From NCBI RefSeq assembly GCF_017591425.1, contig NW_024466512.1, positions 15,999,001 to 16,063,000 of the forward strand: a DNA stretch of 64,000 nt, written 5' to 3'. The notes beneath the pieces are model-generated. The model was given only the letters and a program-made list of their open reading frames with translations, did no database searches and was not told where the DNA came from. Both the position numbers and the translations under genes were made by a program. Positions 46,715 through 56,660 of this stretch are shown here, piece after piece; position 1 is the stretch's first letter; each line of letters opens with the position of its first letter. Origin of the DNA: Ochotona curzoniae (Eukaryota > Chordata > Mammalia > Lagomorpha > Ochotonidae).

Positions 46715-47053
46715 GGTTTCTTTTTTTAAGGGCTTATTTGTCTCTATTGCAAAGTCAGATATATATAGAGAAGAGGAGAGACAAAAAAAAATATCTTCCG
46801 TTCGATGATTGACTCCCAAGTGGCTGAAATGGCCAGTGCTGTGCTGGTCTGAAGCCGGGAGCCCAGATCCTCTTCTGGGTATCCCACGTGGGTGCAGGGT
46901 CCCAAGGCTTTGGGTTGTCCTCGACTGCTCTCCGAGGCCACAAGCAGGGAGCTGGATGGGAGCTGGGGCTGCCGGGATTAGAACCAACACCCATATAGGA
47001 TCCTGGAGTGTCCAAGGCAAAGACTTTAGCTGCTAAGCTACCACGCTGGGCCC
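46715..47053 (-). mobile_element. CSINE, antisense, fairly young
   Basis: Antisense C-repeat: tail complement CTTTTTTTAAGGGC, TGCAAAGTCAGATATATATAG, TTCCGTTCGATGATTGACTCC, CCAAGGCTTTGGGTTGTCC, GGGATTAGAACC (B box complement) and a head ending CACGCTGGGCCC. It inserted next to or into the end of the older SINE. The 162-codon minus-strand frame at 46532-47020 spans both SINEs and is not a gene. Confidence 0.9.
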
Positions 47054-47207
47054 CCAATGAAATTCAAAAATATTCTTACTACATGAAGTAAGAATTTTTT
47101 GCATTTGTATCCTTGCTATTTTGCATTTTAGCTGCCTTATGCAATAATATTACCCATGAGAGACCAATGCAATAAGGAGGATCATCATTTTAAGATTCAC
47201 CACTTTC

Positions 47208-47455
47208 TTTTTTTTTTCTTTCTTTCTTTGAAGATTTATTTACTTTTAATGGAAAAGCAGATATACACAGAATAGCATATACAGAGAGAAGGATTTTCTG
47301 TTCACTGGCTCACTTCTGAAGTGGCTACAATGGCCAGAGCTAAGCTGATCTGAAGGCAGAAGCCAGGAACTTTCTACCGGGTCTCCCATGTGGGTGCAGG
47401 GCCCCAAGGCTTTGAACCATCCTCGACAGCTTTCTCAGGCCCCAAGCAGGGAGCT
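47208..47455 (-). mobile_element. CSINE lacking head, antisense
   Basis: T-rich tail complement (CTTTCTTTTTTTTTTCTTTC, AAGATTTATTTAC), then TGGCTACAATGGCCAGAGC, GGGTCTCCCATGTGGGTGC and CCCCAAGCAGGGAGCTG, where it stops abruptly. The tRNA-like head is absent, so it is 5' truncated. The TCTTTCTTTCTT run suggests tail expansion. Confidence 0.85.
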
Positions 47456-47589
47456 GAAGTTTCCCTAGTTGCTAGTCATCTTTGCATTAGTAGTGTGCAA
47501 ATATCATGTTCAACTGAAGCAGTTGCATTTCTTTCAAGCTTTTCAGATTAGTGTGTTGTGTTTTCATAAAATTTTAGAGCCAGAAAAGT

Positions 47590-47700
47590 TCTTTTAGTTG
47601 GCCCAGTTAGTGTTATTCTTTCATTTTATGCAAGAAGAAATTATATAACTTCAATAGGTGAGATGCTTTCTTAAGGTTTAGATAGTAGTAGAATAAATAG
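47590..47700 (-). mobile_element. MIR-like fragment, antisense
   Basis: CATTTTATGCAAGAAGAAATTA and ACTTCAATAGGTGAGATGC followed by TCTTAAGGTTTAGATAGTAG resemble the antisense MIR words CATTTTACAGATGAGGAAAC, AGAGAGGTTAAGTAAC and CAAGGTCACACAGCTAGTA. Confidence 0.5.
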
Positions 47701-48556
47701 TGTAATCTACTTATACTGCAGCGCATTTTAGTATTAGCATGGCTAATAGCTAAAATTGTGGTGTTACGATTTTTCTTTAAGAATCTGCCCACATTCTAAT
47801 TAAGGAATTCCAAGTCTTCACAGACTATCCGCACAGCCCTGTATCCAGGAATACACTGTGAGACACCAACAACATGACCTGGAAGTAACACTAATGAGAC
47901 AACACGGCAGGGCTGAAGCTGGGACACCTGCAATGCCAACCCACAGTGTTCAAACCAGTGTTCAAATCAAGTGGAAAGAGTATTCCACTCTTAGAGTTGG
48001 TTCCAAAAGAAACATGCTGTGGCTGCTTTGATGTTCCTCCAGAGGGATTCTGTAACAAGTAACTAATACTGAGATTGTAGAACTATTGAGTTGGGAGACC
48101 AGCTTTAGAACTACAACAACAAAGAAAAATCCAGAGATCATTAGGATGCGTTTGGTGATTTCAGAATTTGAGATTTGGGCAAAGAGCAAGAACATTTTCC
48201 AATGTAAGTTATGTACAGCCACCGTGGTGGCCAGGGGAGTGGCAGGTGATGTAGTGTGGTGTCTTTGATCCTGTGGAGATACAAGGCAGGGCCACACTTC
48301 TGATACTAATCAGGAAATCAACAAAACCTCATGGCTGGAGTAGATAACAAGAGCTGGAGGAGTCAGGGTTAGTGGAAAGGTTGTCAGGAGGTGAAGCAGA
48401 ACTTTATTCTGAAGATGTAAGGGGGTCTGTCCCCCAGTCCCGATCGCTTCATCTTGGACATGTGTGTCTGACTCCTAGATGATCACTTTGGGCCATGACA
48501 GTGCCACACACTGTTGACCTAATTGTATCTCAGCAAGTCAATATCATTTGATAACT
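47701..48556. other. unique sequence, nothing recognised
   Basis: No gene or repeat supported. A duplicated GTGTTCAAA motif occurs near 47946-47967. Confidence 0.45.
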
Positions 48557-48588
48557 ATGGTGGTGGTGATGATGATGGTGGTGGTGAC
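48557..48588. repeat. (TGG/TGA)n trinucleotide tract
   Basis: About eleven TGG, TGA or GGT trinucleotides with interruptions, in unique sequence 70 bp upstream of a CSINE. Confidence 0.85.
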
Positions 48589-48648
48589 AGTAATGTCTGC
48601 CAGGTCCCCTGTCTACCTGTCAGTGGACACTATTCACTTATATTTTTG

Positions 48649-48991
48649 CAAATAGTCTTTTTAAAAAGATTTTAAAATTTTTTTCTGTTGGAAATTCAGA
48701 TAGACCAAGGAGAGACAGAGAGGAAGATCTTACATCTGATGATTCACTCCCAAAGCGGTAGCAACGGTCGGAGCTGTGCCTATCCCAAGCCAGGAGATAG
48801 GGACCCAAAACCTCTTCCATGTCTCCCACATGGGCACAGGGTCCCAAGGCTTTGGGCTGTCCTAGACTACTTTGCCAGGCCACGCTAGCAAGGAGCTGGA
48901 TGCGAAGTGGGGCTGCCGGCATGAAAACTGGTACCCATGCAAGGAGAGGACTTTGCCGTTTGGCTGCTGTGTCAGATCATCCAAATAGTCT
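48649..48991 (-). mobile_element. CSINE, antisense, 10-bp target duplication
   Basis: Antisense C-repeat at about 48659-48981. It has tail complement TTTTTAAAAAGATTTTAAAA, GACAGAGAGGAAGATCTTAC, CAAGGCTTTGGGCTGTCC and a diverged head without a clean B box. CAAATAGTCT is duplicated at 48649-48658 and 48982-48991. The duplication has survived although the element body has changed. Confidence 0.9.
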
Positions 48992-49969
48992 CGATTCCCA
49001 TTCCCCAACAAGGTTCTAGTGATTTCTCTTTCTCCTGAATTTTGCTTACATACTTTAGAGGCTAATGTAGGCATCTGACTTTATACTCCTGGTTCCATTT
49101 AGTCAGGGGTTGGTGCTATAGCTTCTGCATAACTAATTGCTCATGCCTGTCTAATAATACCACAGTGTCTTCACTCCTTTCACCCACATGAAATCTGTAT
49201 TTAAATATCACAGTTTGGTCTCTATTATGTGAGGGAAAAATACTTTAAGAGTTTAATTTTTCCAGGAAACATTGTTGTGGTTGTTATCCTTAAGTATTAT
49301 TTTAGGCAGTATTTAACAGTGCTCTGGCTGCCATATAAAGGAAAGATATATTTTCTTCCCACTGGATTGATAGTTTGTTTCAGAAAAATAATGTATTCTA
49401 AGAAGTTAAGGAAAGTATAAGAAGAAAATGGTTAAAATGTCCAGGAATTGGCTAAGTATTTTAAAGAGATGTGTTTCTCTGATCATGTGGTTATTAAAAG
49501 AACCCAGCAGAAAGTAAGTGTGAAGTCTTGCTCAGATGATTGTGAAGGATAGAATGTAATTTGTTTTCTCTGAAAATCATATTGGGGTTGATTCCCATTG
49601 TGAGGTCTGGGTAGTATGAAAGCAACTTCATTTTGAAGAGGTGATTTGGATGAGATGAGATGAAGTCATCTAGTCACAGTGAGAGTTGATGATGGTTGGT
49701 GTGGACAGGATACAGGTCTAGGGACAGGGGATAGAGCCATTACAAGAAGAAAGACCAGCAGAGGCAGGCGCTGGCTCCCTGTCTCTTGTGAAGTGCTGTA
49801 CTTCCTTGGGACTCTGCCATCAGGTTTGGCAGTTTGACTAAGTACCTACAGAACCATAAGCCAACAGAAATCTCCTTTCTTTATGTGGTTTACCGAGGGT
49901 AGGGTATTGTTATGGGGAAAATAAATCAACAGAGATAAACACTGCCTCCATTCTGTCTGTCTCACATAA
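48992..49969. other. unique AT-rich sequence, nothing recognised
   Basis: No supported gene or repeat. Confidence 0.5.
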
Positions 49970-50440
49970 GGAATGTGTATGTGGACAAATCAGTGAGCCA
50001 ATCAAGATGCATTAAGTTAGAGATACGAAGTTGGGCAGAGAAGAAGTGACCTTAACACCCTGCCTAAGTCAAGTTGACATTCTAATCCAGAAATGTTTGC
50101 AGTGCTGTATCGCCCTAACCTTGTCTCTGCAGCAAAGGTCAACACCCACTGTGATGAGTACCCTGTGCTACATGTTACATGTATGCACAAACCACAGAGC
50201 TGTTGTCTTCTTCTCCCATCTCCTGTGACTAAGATGTACAAAATCCAAGGGTTGTATACCCTGGCCAGTCATTTCATTCAGGAGGTCACCCCACCATGTG
50301 GAAGTAGTCCAGGATCATCTCCTATCAGGGAGTGATCCATCAGACTCTCTCCCCTGACTAATAAAATCTTGCCTGAACCTAAAAACTCTATCTCTCACTC
50401 ACTGAACCAAACACGAGAACCTCCTGTCACAGCTGTTAGG
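49970..50440 (+). mobile_element. possible old ERV LTR, uncertain
   Basis: The block has CCAAT-like sequence (GTGAGCCAATCAAG) near 49993. Near its end AATAAAA lies at 50360-50366, followed by CTTGCCTGAACC and then CCTCCTGTCACA, an order seen in class I ERV LTRs. There is no clear TATA box and no duplication. It might instead be unique DNA. No viral gene flanks it. Confidence 0.3.
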
Positions 50441-50770
50441 AACGGGCTAGGAAGAGAGAAAGACCCAGTGTCTTACAACTCAGTGTATAAAAACAACCCA
50501 GTGTATATACACAAAACAGCTCAAAACTCATCAAAAGGCTGGAATCAGTAATCTTTTCTAGCTTGCTCTAGGTTGAATGAATTAACCCTCCACCCAGTCA
50601 TCCAATGATTGGATTAATTCTGTCTTTCACCTTTGGAAATTCCTCTTGCCCTAACCTCCTGACAGCTACACTGACTCCACCAGGTCAGAATACCTGAGAG
50701 CATCCTCAAACATTGAGAAGTGAGCTTTTGGGAGAAAGCAACTTACTATCTTACAAATATAACTCCTTTT

Positions 50771-51084
50771 GAAAAGATTTATTTTTATTGGAAAGGCAGA
50801 TTTATAGTGAAAAAGAGAGAGAGAAAGACTTCTGTCCACTGGCTCACTCTGCAAATGGCCACAATAGCTGGACCTGAGGTGCTCTGAAGCCAGGAGCCAG
50901 GAGCCTCTTCTGGGTCTCCCACAAGGTTGCAGGATCCCAAGGCTTTGGCTCATCCTCTGCTCTCCCAGGCCATAAGCAGGGAGCTGGATGGGAAGTGAAT
51001 TAGCTAGGACATGAACTGGTGCCTGTGTGGCGTGCCAGCTCTTCCAGGTGGAGGATTAGGCAATTGAGGCATAGTGCCAGCCCC
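50771..51084 (-). mobile_element. CSINE, antisense
   Basis: AAAGATTTATTTTTATTGG, GAAAGGCAGATTTATAG, GCCAGGAGCCAGGAGCC, CCATAAGCAGGGAGCTGG and a head ending GCATAGTGCCAGCCCC. Nearly full length but diverged from the youngest form. Confidence 0.88.
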
Positions 51085-51789
51085 AGAAAACAACTTAATC
51101 TTGAATGAGATTTACCAGAAAGATCAAGTCATTGGCACTTTTTCTTTTTTTTGTGGAAGCGAATCTAGTGCTTTTGGCAAATTCTTAGGAACCATCAAAG
51201 CTCAATCAAAAGATGGTAAGAGGTAAAATGGAAATAAACAGATGAGTTTCAAGTCAATTCTTTGAATATTGGGGATTCAGAGTAAGAGAAAAAGTTGTCT
51301 CAGTAAACAGCTGAATACGAGCTTTACTGAAAGAATGCCTTTTGAAATTGGACAGCCACGTTCACTTCTCAGATTGACTGACAGACATGACTCCCTTTGT
51401 TACCTGCAAAACCACATGTCTAACATATTTGCATCTCTGAATTAATGTAAGAGATCCCTTCAGCCACTGATTAGTTCCTGTCTTGTTGGCCTTTCTTTTT
51501 GTGCTGCATGCCCCTGTTGACGATGCTTCAGTTAGGCAAAAAAATGCATTTCTTTTCCAATGAATGTCTTGCATTTTTTTCTCTGGCTATCACTGCTCTT
51601 TGAGGAAAGAGCCAACTTTCACAGCCAGATCAGTCAATTTGAAAACCTCGAGGCTAGAGTAAAGTTCATCAGCAAGTAACACCTTTCAGTTTCTCTGGAG
51701 TGAGTTTGGATATTATATATTTGGACCTCGCAGAGCAAGGGTGAAGCAATTGTGGCAGTGATTATGTCAACACTAAGTGAAAATAATAA
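51085..51789. other. unique sequence, nothing recognised
   Basis: No gene or repeat supported. Confidence 0.45.
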
Positions 51790-51920
51790 CAACTGCCTTC
51801 TATTTCTTAGCACTGGAAAAAGTAAGGTAATATTCTTTCACTTAAAATCCTTACAGGGTTCATCCAACAAGTGTCGATAGTTTCCATTTTTCAAATGAGA
51901 AATTCAGTTTTGTCTGGTGC
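51790..51920 (-). mobile_element. MIR-like fragment, antisense
   Basis: AATATTCTTTCACTTAAAATCC, TCGATAGTTTCCATTTTTCAA and ATGAGAAATTCAG follow the antisense MIR pattern of TTAACTCATTTAATCC, ACTATTATTATCCCCATTTT and GATGAGGAAACTGAG. Confidence 0.55.
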
Positions 51921-52929
51921 TCATGACTTGCTTTGTTCTTCACCATGTGCTTCTTGATGAACAGAAAGATCACAATCCAAGCAACATTAAGAGAGCTTTG
52001 TAGGAGGGAATCCGGTGATCGGAAGTGGGACAGCTCTAGTTAGCTACTGTTGCTTGGGAATGGAAACCTGAGGACCCCCCACCGTTGTCTGGTCCAGCCA
52101 GCCAATTACCTTGTGCCCAGAGGCTCACAAAGTATAACAAGAGGTTTTATGGTTATTTCCATCTTCATTCTTCATGCTCTTCGGTCTATCCTGACAGTCA
52201 TTACTTCCTGTTCTTTCTCAGTACAAGTTTCCTACAAATAAATTTCTACTGTTTATCACTGCTTACCTGGGAATGCTTATCTACATTCCCACCTGCTTTG
52301 GAGCGGAAGTCAAAGGACTTCTGCCAGAGGTTGGGTTGATAGATGGCAGGGGGAAAGGGATGTCAGGGAGCTGTCAGAGCACTGCCATGCAAGCACCCAG
52401 TGCGCCCAGTGGCCGTGGCTTCTGTCTTCTATTTTCCTACCTCTACACTCCAGGCTCTGACTGCTGTGTAGTTGATTCTTATTACACCTCCACTATCCTC
52501 TTTGGGGTACATGGGCAAGGCAGAAATGTTACCCATACCTACATATCATCCTATGGTTTAAAAAAAAATTGCCCTTACAGCGTATAGATTCTCTGTCTTG
52601 CCAGTTGGAGTCAGTGTGAAATGGCAGCAGTGATGTGGGCCTTGGGAATTGGTTACTTGTTTTTTAATTTCCTGCTGTAATGTGATGCGGGACACTGCTC
52701 TTCACTCCTAAGAGAAAAACCTGCTTATCTTAAACATAAGGGATTGAATTATAAAATGGCTAAGATCCATGTAGACTACAGAATTTTGTGTTTCTGTGGT
52801 CACAGAGTTTTCAATATTAAAAAATTTGAATACAAATGACAGCATTTTGTTATACAATCCCAAGAGTTATTTGGATAATAATGTCGGCCTGCCTTAATGT
52901 TACAATGATTGGCACGTGAAATCTGAGTA
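51921..52929. other. unique sequence, nothing recognised
   Basis: Frames of 84 and 104 codons at 52085-52587 overlap each other in different frames and show no known protein. Confidence 0.45.
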
Positions 52930-53010
52930 GCCTTTTTAAAAAATCATATTGTTTAGTTAAAAGGTAGGGTTACTGAGAGACAGAGAGAGAGAGAGAGAGT
53001 TATTTTCAGG
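52930..53010 (-). mobile_element. CSINE tail fragment, antisense, low confidence
   Basis: TTTTTAAAAAATCATATTG, AAAGGTAGGGTTACTGAGAG and a (GA)n run at 52978-53000 resemble the tail and GA part of an antisense C-repeat. No body follows. Confidence 0.45.
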
Positions 53011-54129
53011 ATGACTTCCATATCCAAGGAGATGCAGTAGACATGATTTCCCCTGGTCCTTCCAGTAAACCCAACTGAGAATCCTCCTGGGGCTACTGTC
53101 TTCATCAGTCTGATAAGGGCTACAAACTGGTAGACAAATATGGTTCTAAAATTCTGTGATAAAGGAAACCTTTTAACAGATGTGCTTGTCAGAACTGGTT
53201 AGATACCCTTGATGTCAGTTTTACCTAATGATAGTGAATGCCTAACGTGGTGCTTGTGGTGGTGACGCTGGAGGTGAAAGAGTTTACCAAGTGAGCCTGG
53301 AGAGGGTTTTGTTGGGGAACAGCATGAACAAAGTCCTGGCCACATATGTTTGCAGTGTGAATCTTTCACTGAACTTTGTAGAGTGGCCATAACTTCCTCA
53401 AGGTTAGGAAATGCTTAGATAGTACAGACAGAAGTCAAGGTCAGACCTCCTTCCGTGGCAGGTTTGTTCGTTATCGTAGGTGACAGGGCTCTTCCCAGCT
53501 CAACACTTGAACTTCTTGAATGAAGTGCTGGATCACGATGCTGCCAGATGTGTTCTCACTACATATTCTCTTTACTTTTCTTGACTTCAAATACATTTCC
53601 TGAGCTGCACCATTTCAATTCACTGGAAAATTCCAGCAATGGCAATCATCATACTGATACAACATGCAGCTGAAATAAAGATGAGGAGATTCAGTCTGGG
53701 TTTCAGATTCTGCAATGCATACCTGCATTTAATGCTCCTTGTGTTTCTCTAGAGGCTATGGTGACCTGCACTCTGTAATCTGATTTTGTTTGGTTATTTA
53801 TCTCATATTCTCTCTCCTGTTCCAACTTCAGTTTCAAAAGTGAGGGAAACCAACCGATTTGTTATAATCAGAGCTTATACAAGCAGTGCTGGGAGCAAAG
53901 TGATAAAGAATCACTACATACAAATTATGTTTTCTGATTGGATTTTCATAGAGCGATGAAGCAATTGGTCTGGCAGTTTTGTCGTTTTATTCTGCCTCTG
54001 AGGCTGGCTGAAGACTGGAGTTCTAGGCCACTGTGGAGAGGTCTCAATCTGGCTGTTCTTTCCTGCTCTTGGACTGAGATTTGATCTGCTTACAGATTCT
54101 CCGTATAGAAATGGAAATAGCCTAGTCAC
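53011..54129. other. unique sequence, nothing recognised
   Basis: 1.1 kb without supported gene or repeat. Confidence 0.45.
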
Positions 54130-54380
54130 CTTGTGGAGCAGCAGACTAAGCCATCTCTGGTTAAGCTGCCACTTGTATGGTTAGCATCCTCTAAAAGCAG
54201 GATTGAGTTGCATGTACTCTGCTCCTGACCCAGCTCCCTCCTAGTGTGCCTGGCTTTGACCTGGGCCACCCCTAGTGATTTCAGTTCACTTCAAATCAAT
54301 GGATGGAAGATCTCCCTCTCTCTGTCTACTCCCCTTTCTCTGTAGCTCTGCCTCTAAGAACAAATAAATCTTTTGAAAGG
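54130..54380 (+). mobile_element. old CSINE, plus strand
   Basis: TTGTGGAGCAGCAGACTAAGCC head, CTCTGCTCCTGACCCAGC and TCCCTCCTAGTGTGCCTGG body, AAATCAATGGATGGAAGATC and TCTGCCTCTAAGAACAAATAAATC tail. It is internally shortened compared with the full element. Confidence 0.75.
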
Positions 54381-54522
54381 TAGGGATAGCAACAGTCTAG
54401 TCGGAAGTGGAGAATGGAAGTATTGTTTTGAAGCTTTTGAGGAGTGAATAGATGATTGGTAAATGTTAACTCTGTCAGCCACAGTTCCAAGTGGATGCGT
54501 TTGATCGGTTTGCTTTCCCCTA

Positions 54523-54682
54523 GAGCTGTGGTTTTCAAACTTTAGCAAGCAGTACAATTGTTTGGAGGGCCAGCCCCTACTCTGAGAATTTCTGATCGAA
54601 TAGGTCTTGGGTAGAGCCTGAGATTACATTCTTAAGAAGTTCTAAAATATGTGGAGTTGCTCAGGCACTACATTGTGAAGCT
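54523..54682 (+). mobile_element. MER5A-like hAT-Charlie DNA transposon remnant
   Basis: Landmarks in MER5 order: GCTGTGGTTTTCAAACTTTAG, TTGTTTGGAGGGCC, CTGAGAATTTCTGATCGAATAG, TAGAGCCTGAGATTACATTC and TAAGAAGTTC. The family is a non-autonomous element moved long ago by a hAT transposase. This copy is about 160 bp and missing its last inverted repeat, or has it badly decayed. Confidence 0.85.
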
Positions 54683-54984
54683 GCGTTAACGTATGTGATT
54701 GCATGAATGGCTTGTATCTATTGCACTTGCTACACTTGAAGAATGAAAGTTTTGCACTGGGAAAGTTCGAGCACAGGGAAACTTAACTTGAATGGCTAAA
54801 CGAAAACACAGACATGGAGACAGGAATTCCTTAACATCATGCTTGCTTTTGAAACCAAAACCTAGATGGGTTGTGATTTGGATCATAAAGGAAGTGTAAG
54901 TGTGTGCAACTATTAGTGTATTTGGAAAGTTTTGCTGATGAGAAAACTGTGCTTCAGTGAAGTTATAATTTACAGTTCTCAGCA

Positions 54985-55150
54985 TCCAAAGGCATGGAAC
55001 TAAATGCTTTGAATGCATTATCACACTGACTCCCATTTCTGAAGTCACCCCATGGAAATGTACTTTTATCTTCCAATTTATAGATAACAGAACTTCAGCT
55101 CAAAGTGAAAAGATGATTTGTTCAAGATATTACAGGATTAAAATTCATTT
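54985..55150 (-). mobile_element. MIR-like SINE, antisense
   Basis: GAACTAAATGCTTTGAATGC, CTTTTATCTTCCAATTTATAG, ATAACAGAACTTCAGCTC and TTGTTCAAGATATTACAG follow the antisense MIR order. A 120-codon minus-strand frame partly overlaps it and is not supported as a gene. Confidence 0.6.
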
Positions 55151-55209
55151 ATTTAAGTGAATACAGAACACTTATGCTATAAAGTCTGCTTTTCATTTGA
55201 ATATGTTTA

Positions 55210-55237
55210 TGTGGGTGAATAAGAATATTCACCCACA
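55210..55237. other. perfect 12-bp hairpin
   Basis: TGTGGGTGAATA at 55210-55221 and its exact reverse complement at 55226-55237, with the loop AGAA. It lies 9 bp from the T-rich end of the next CSINE. Confidence 0.95.
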
Positions 55238-55245
55238 CACAATAA

Positions 55246-55556
55246 TTCTTTATTGTTTTTATTTGAAGGGTAATGTTAGATGGAGGAGTAGAAGCAAAGA
55301 GACCTTCTATCCACTGGTATACCTCCTAAATGGCTGGAATGACCAGAACTGGGTTAATCTAAAGCAAGAAGCCAGGAGCTTCTTCTGGGTCTTTCACGTG
55401 GTTACAGGATCTCAAGGCTTTGGGCCATCCTCTACCACTTTCCCAGGCCATAGATGGGTTGGATGGGAAGTGGAGCAGCCAGGACTCAAACCAGAGCTCA
55501 TATGGGATGTAGTGCTATAGGCAGAGTCTTAGCAGACTAGGCCACTGAGCCAGCTC
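55246..55556 (-). mobile_element. CSINE, antisense
   Basis: Tail complement TTCTTTATTGTTTTTATTTG, then AATGGCTGGAATGACC, CTTCTTCTGGGTCTTTCACG and AAGGCTTTGGGCCATCC. The head holds GGACTCAAACCAGAGCTC and ends CCACTGAGCCAGCTC. Full length and diverged. A 107-codon plus-strand frame across it is incidental. Confidence 0.82.
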
Positions 55557-56499
55557 TGGCTAATGCCCTCTTTAAGTAATGTGTAACGACCAGGTGATTT
55601 TGTTTCTTTTCCTGCACGCACTGTCCCATTACTATGTTTGACTGCACTTCTCTCCTCATCACAGTCCCCAGAAATCTGCTCCCAGAGCTAAGCTCTAAGG
55701 TACAGCATATGTTCCCGGGCCCTCAGGTCTTTGATGGATCATCCTGGAAATCATCCCATCGTATGGCTGGGCCTTCCTTTTAAAGTATTTTTGTTAAGAA
55801 GAAAAGGACAGATGTCATGTATTTTAATTCGGTTCTAAGAAGCTGTAACCATACTTCCCTCCCACCTTCTCACAATCCCCCTCTACTCTTCATTTGTTTT
55901 TATTTATTTATTTATTTATTTATTGGCAAAAGATAGTTTCATTCCACTTGAGAATCACAGGTTTGATGCACAACTAGCCATGATATTCAACTTGACACAC
56001 TTCCTGGGTCATGCTGTGTGTTCCCTTCATTTGCAATGTTCTTGCTGGTTCTGTTGAAACCTATATAAGGAAAGCCTTTTAGCCTTTAGCCTTTTAACTT
56101 TCCATATATTAGGACAAATTTTAGACAAATTCAAATCCTTAGATTGACATGCCTTCCCTATTGTAATATTTCTCTTTATCCATATCTAGGTTTTCTGTTC
56201 ATTTGACAGCAACTTAAAAAATATTTGATAGAAGATTTGAATTGGGGATTGATGAAATATCTTTTTATGACACTGTGTTGGTGTTATACATTTACGGGTG
56301 TGCATTGTATGTAAGTTGTATGTGCATGTATGAGAGAATAGACGTGCTTACAAAGCTGATCAGATGTAGGTAAAAGATGTTTATTATGATGTAATTTGAA
56401 AAAGTGTCTGAATTTTTAAAGTGCCCGTTAGTGTTTGATATTTCTTAATATTTTTTAAACTGGAAACTTGAAGCTGAACAAATGAGTGTATCCCACTAA
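55557..56499. other. unique sequence with a (TTTA)n tract
   Basis: A TTTA tetranucleotide run at 55900-55924 could mark a decayed retroposon tail, but no body is recognisable on either side. No gene seen. Confidence 0.45.
55900..55924. repeat. (TTTA)n microsatellite
   Basis: Six TTTA units, followed by TTGGCAAAAGATAG. Confidence 0.9.
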
Positions 56500-56660
56500 G
56501 TTCAATGAAGCATGTCCCAGAAACATTTCCACTTTACAGATTTTAAGCAACTGAGATCTGGAGTTTTTATATTTATTCAAGATTCCACAAATCTTGCGTT
56601 AGTTACCAAGATAGCTGATCCTGAAGTTTGGACTTGTAATATGCATATTAGTCTTCTCTG
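56500..56660 (-). mobile_element. MIR-like SINE, antisense
   Basis: TTTCCACTTTACAGATTTTAAG, TTTATTCAAGATTCCACAAATC and CCTGAAGTTTGGACTTGTAATATG match antisense MIR landmarks (CATTTTACAGATGAGG, TTGCCCAAGGTCACAC, GATTTGAACC). Confidence 0.5.

Noticed and set aside
46532..47020. 162-codon open frame on the minus strand
   Set aside because: It spans two adjacent antisense CSINEs; the peptide is the translated SINE body (CSINE copies elsewhere give the same words).
54686..55048. 120-codon open frame on the minus strand
   Set aside because: It overlaps a MIR-like fragment and shows no known protein.
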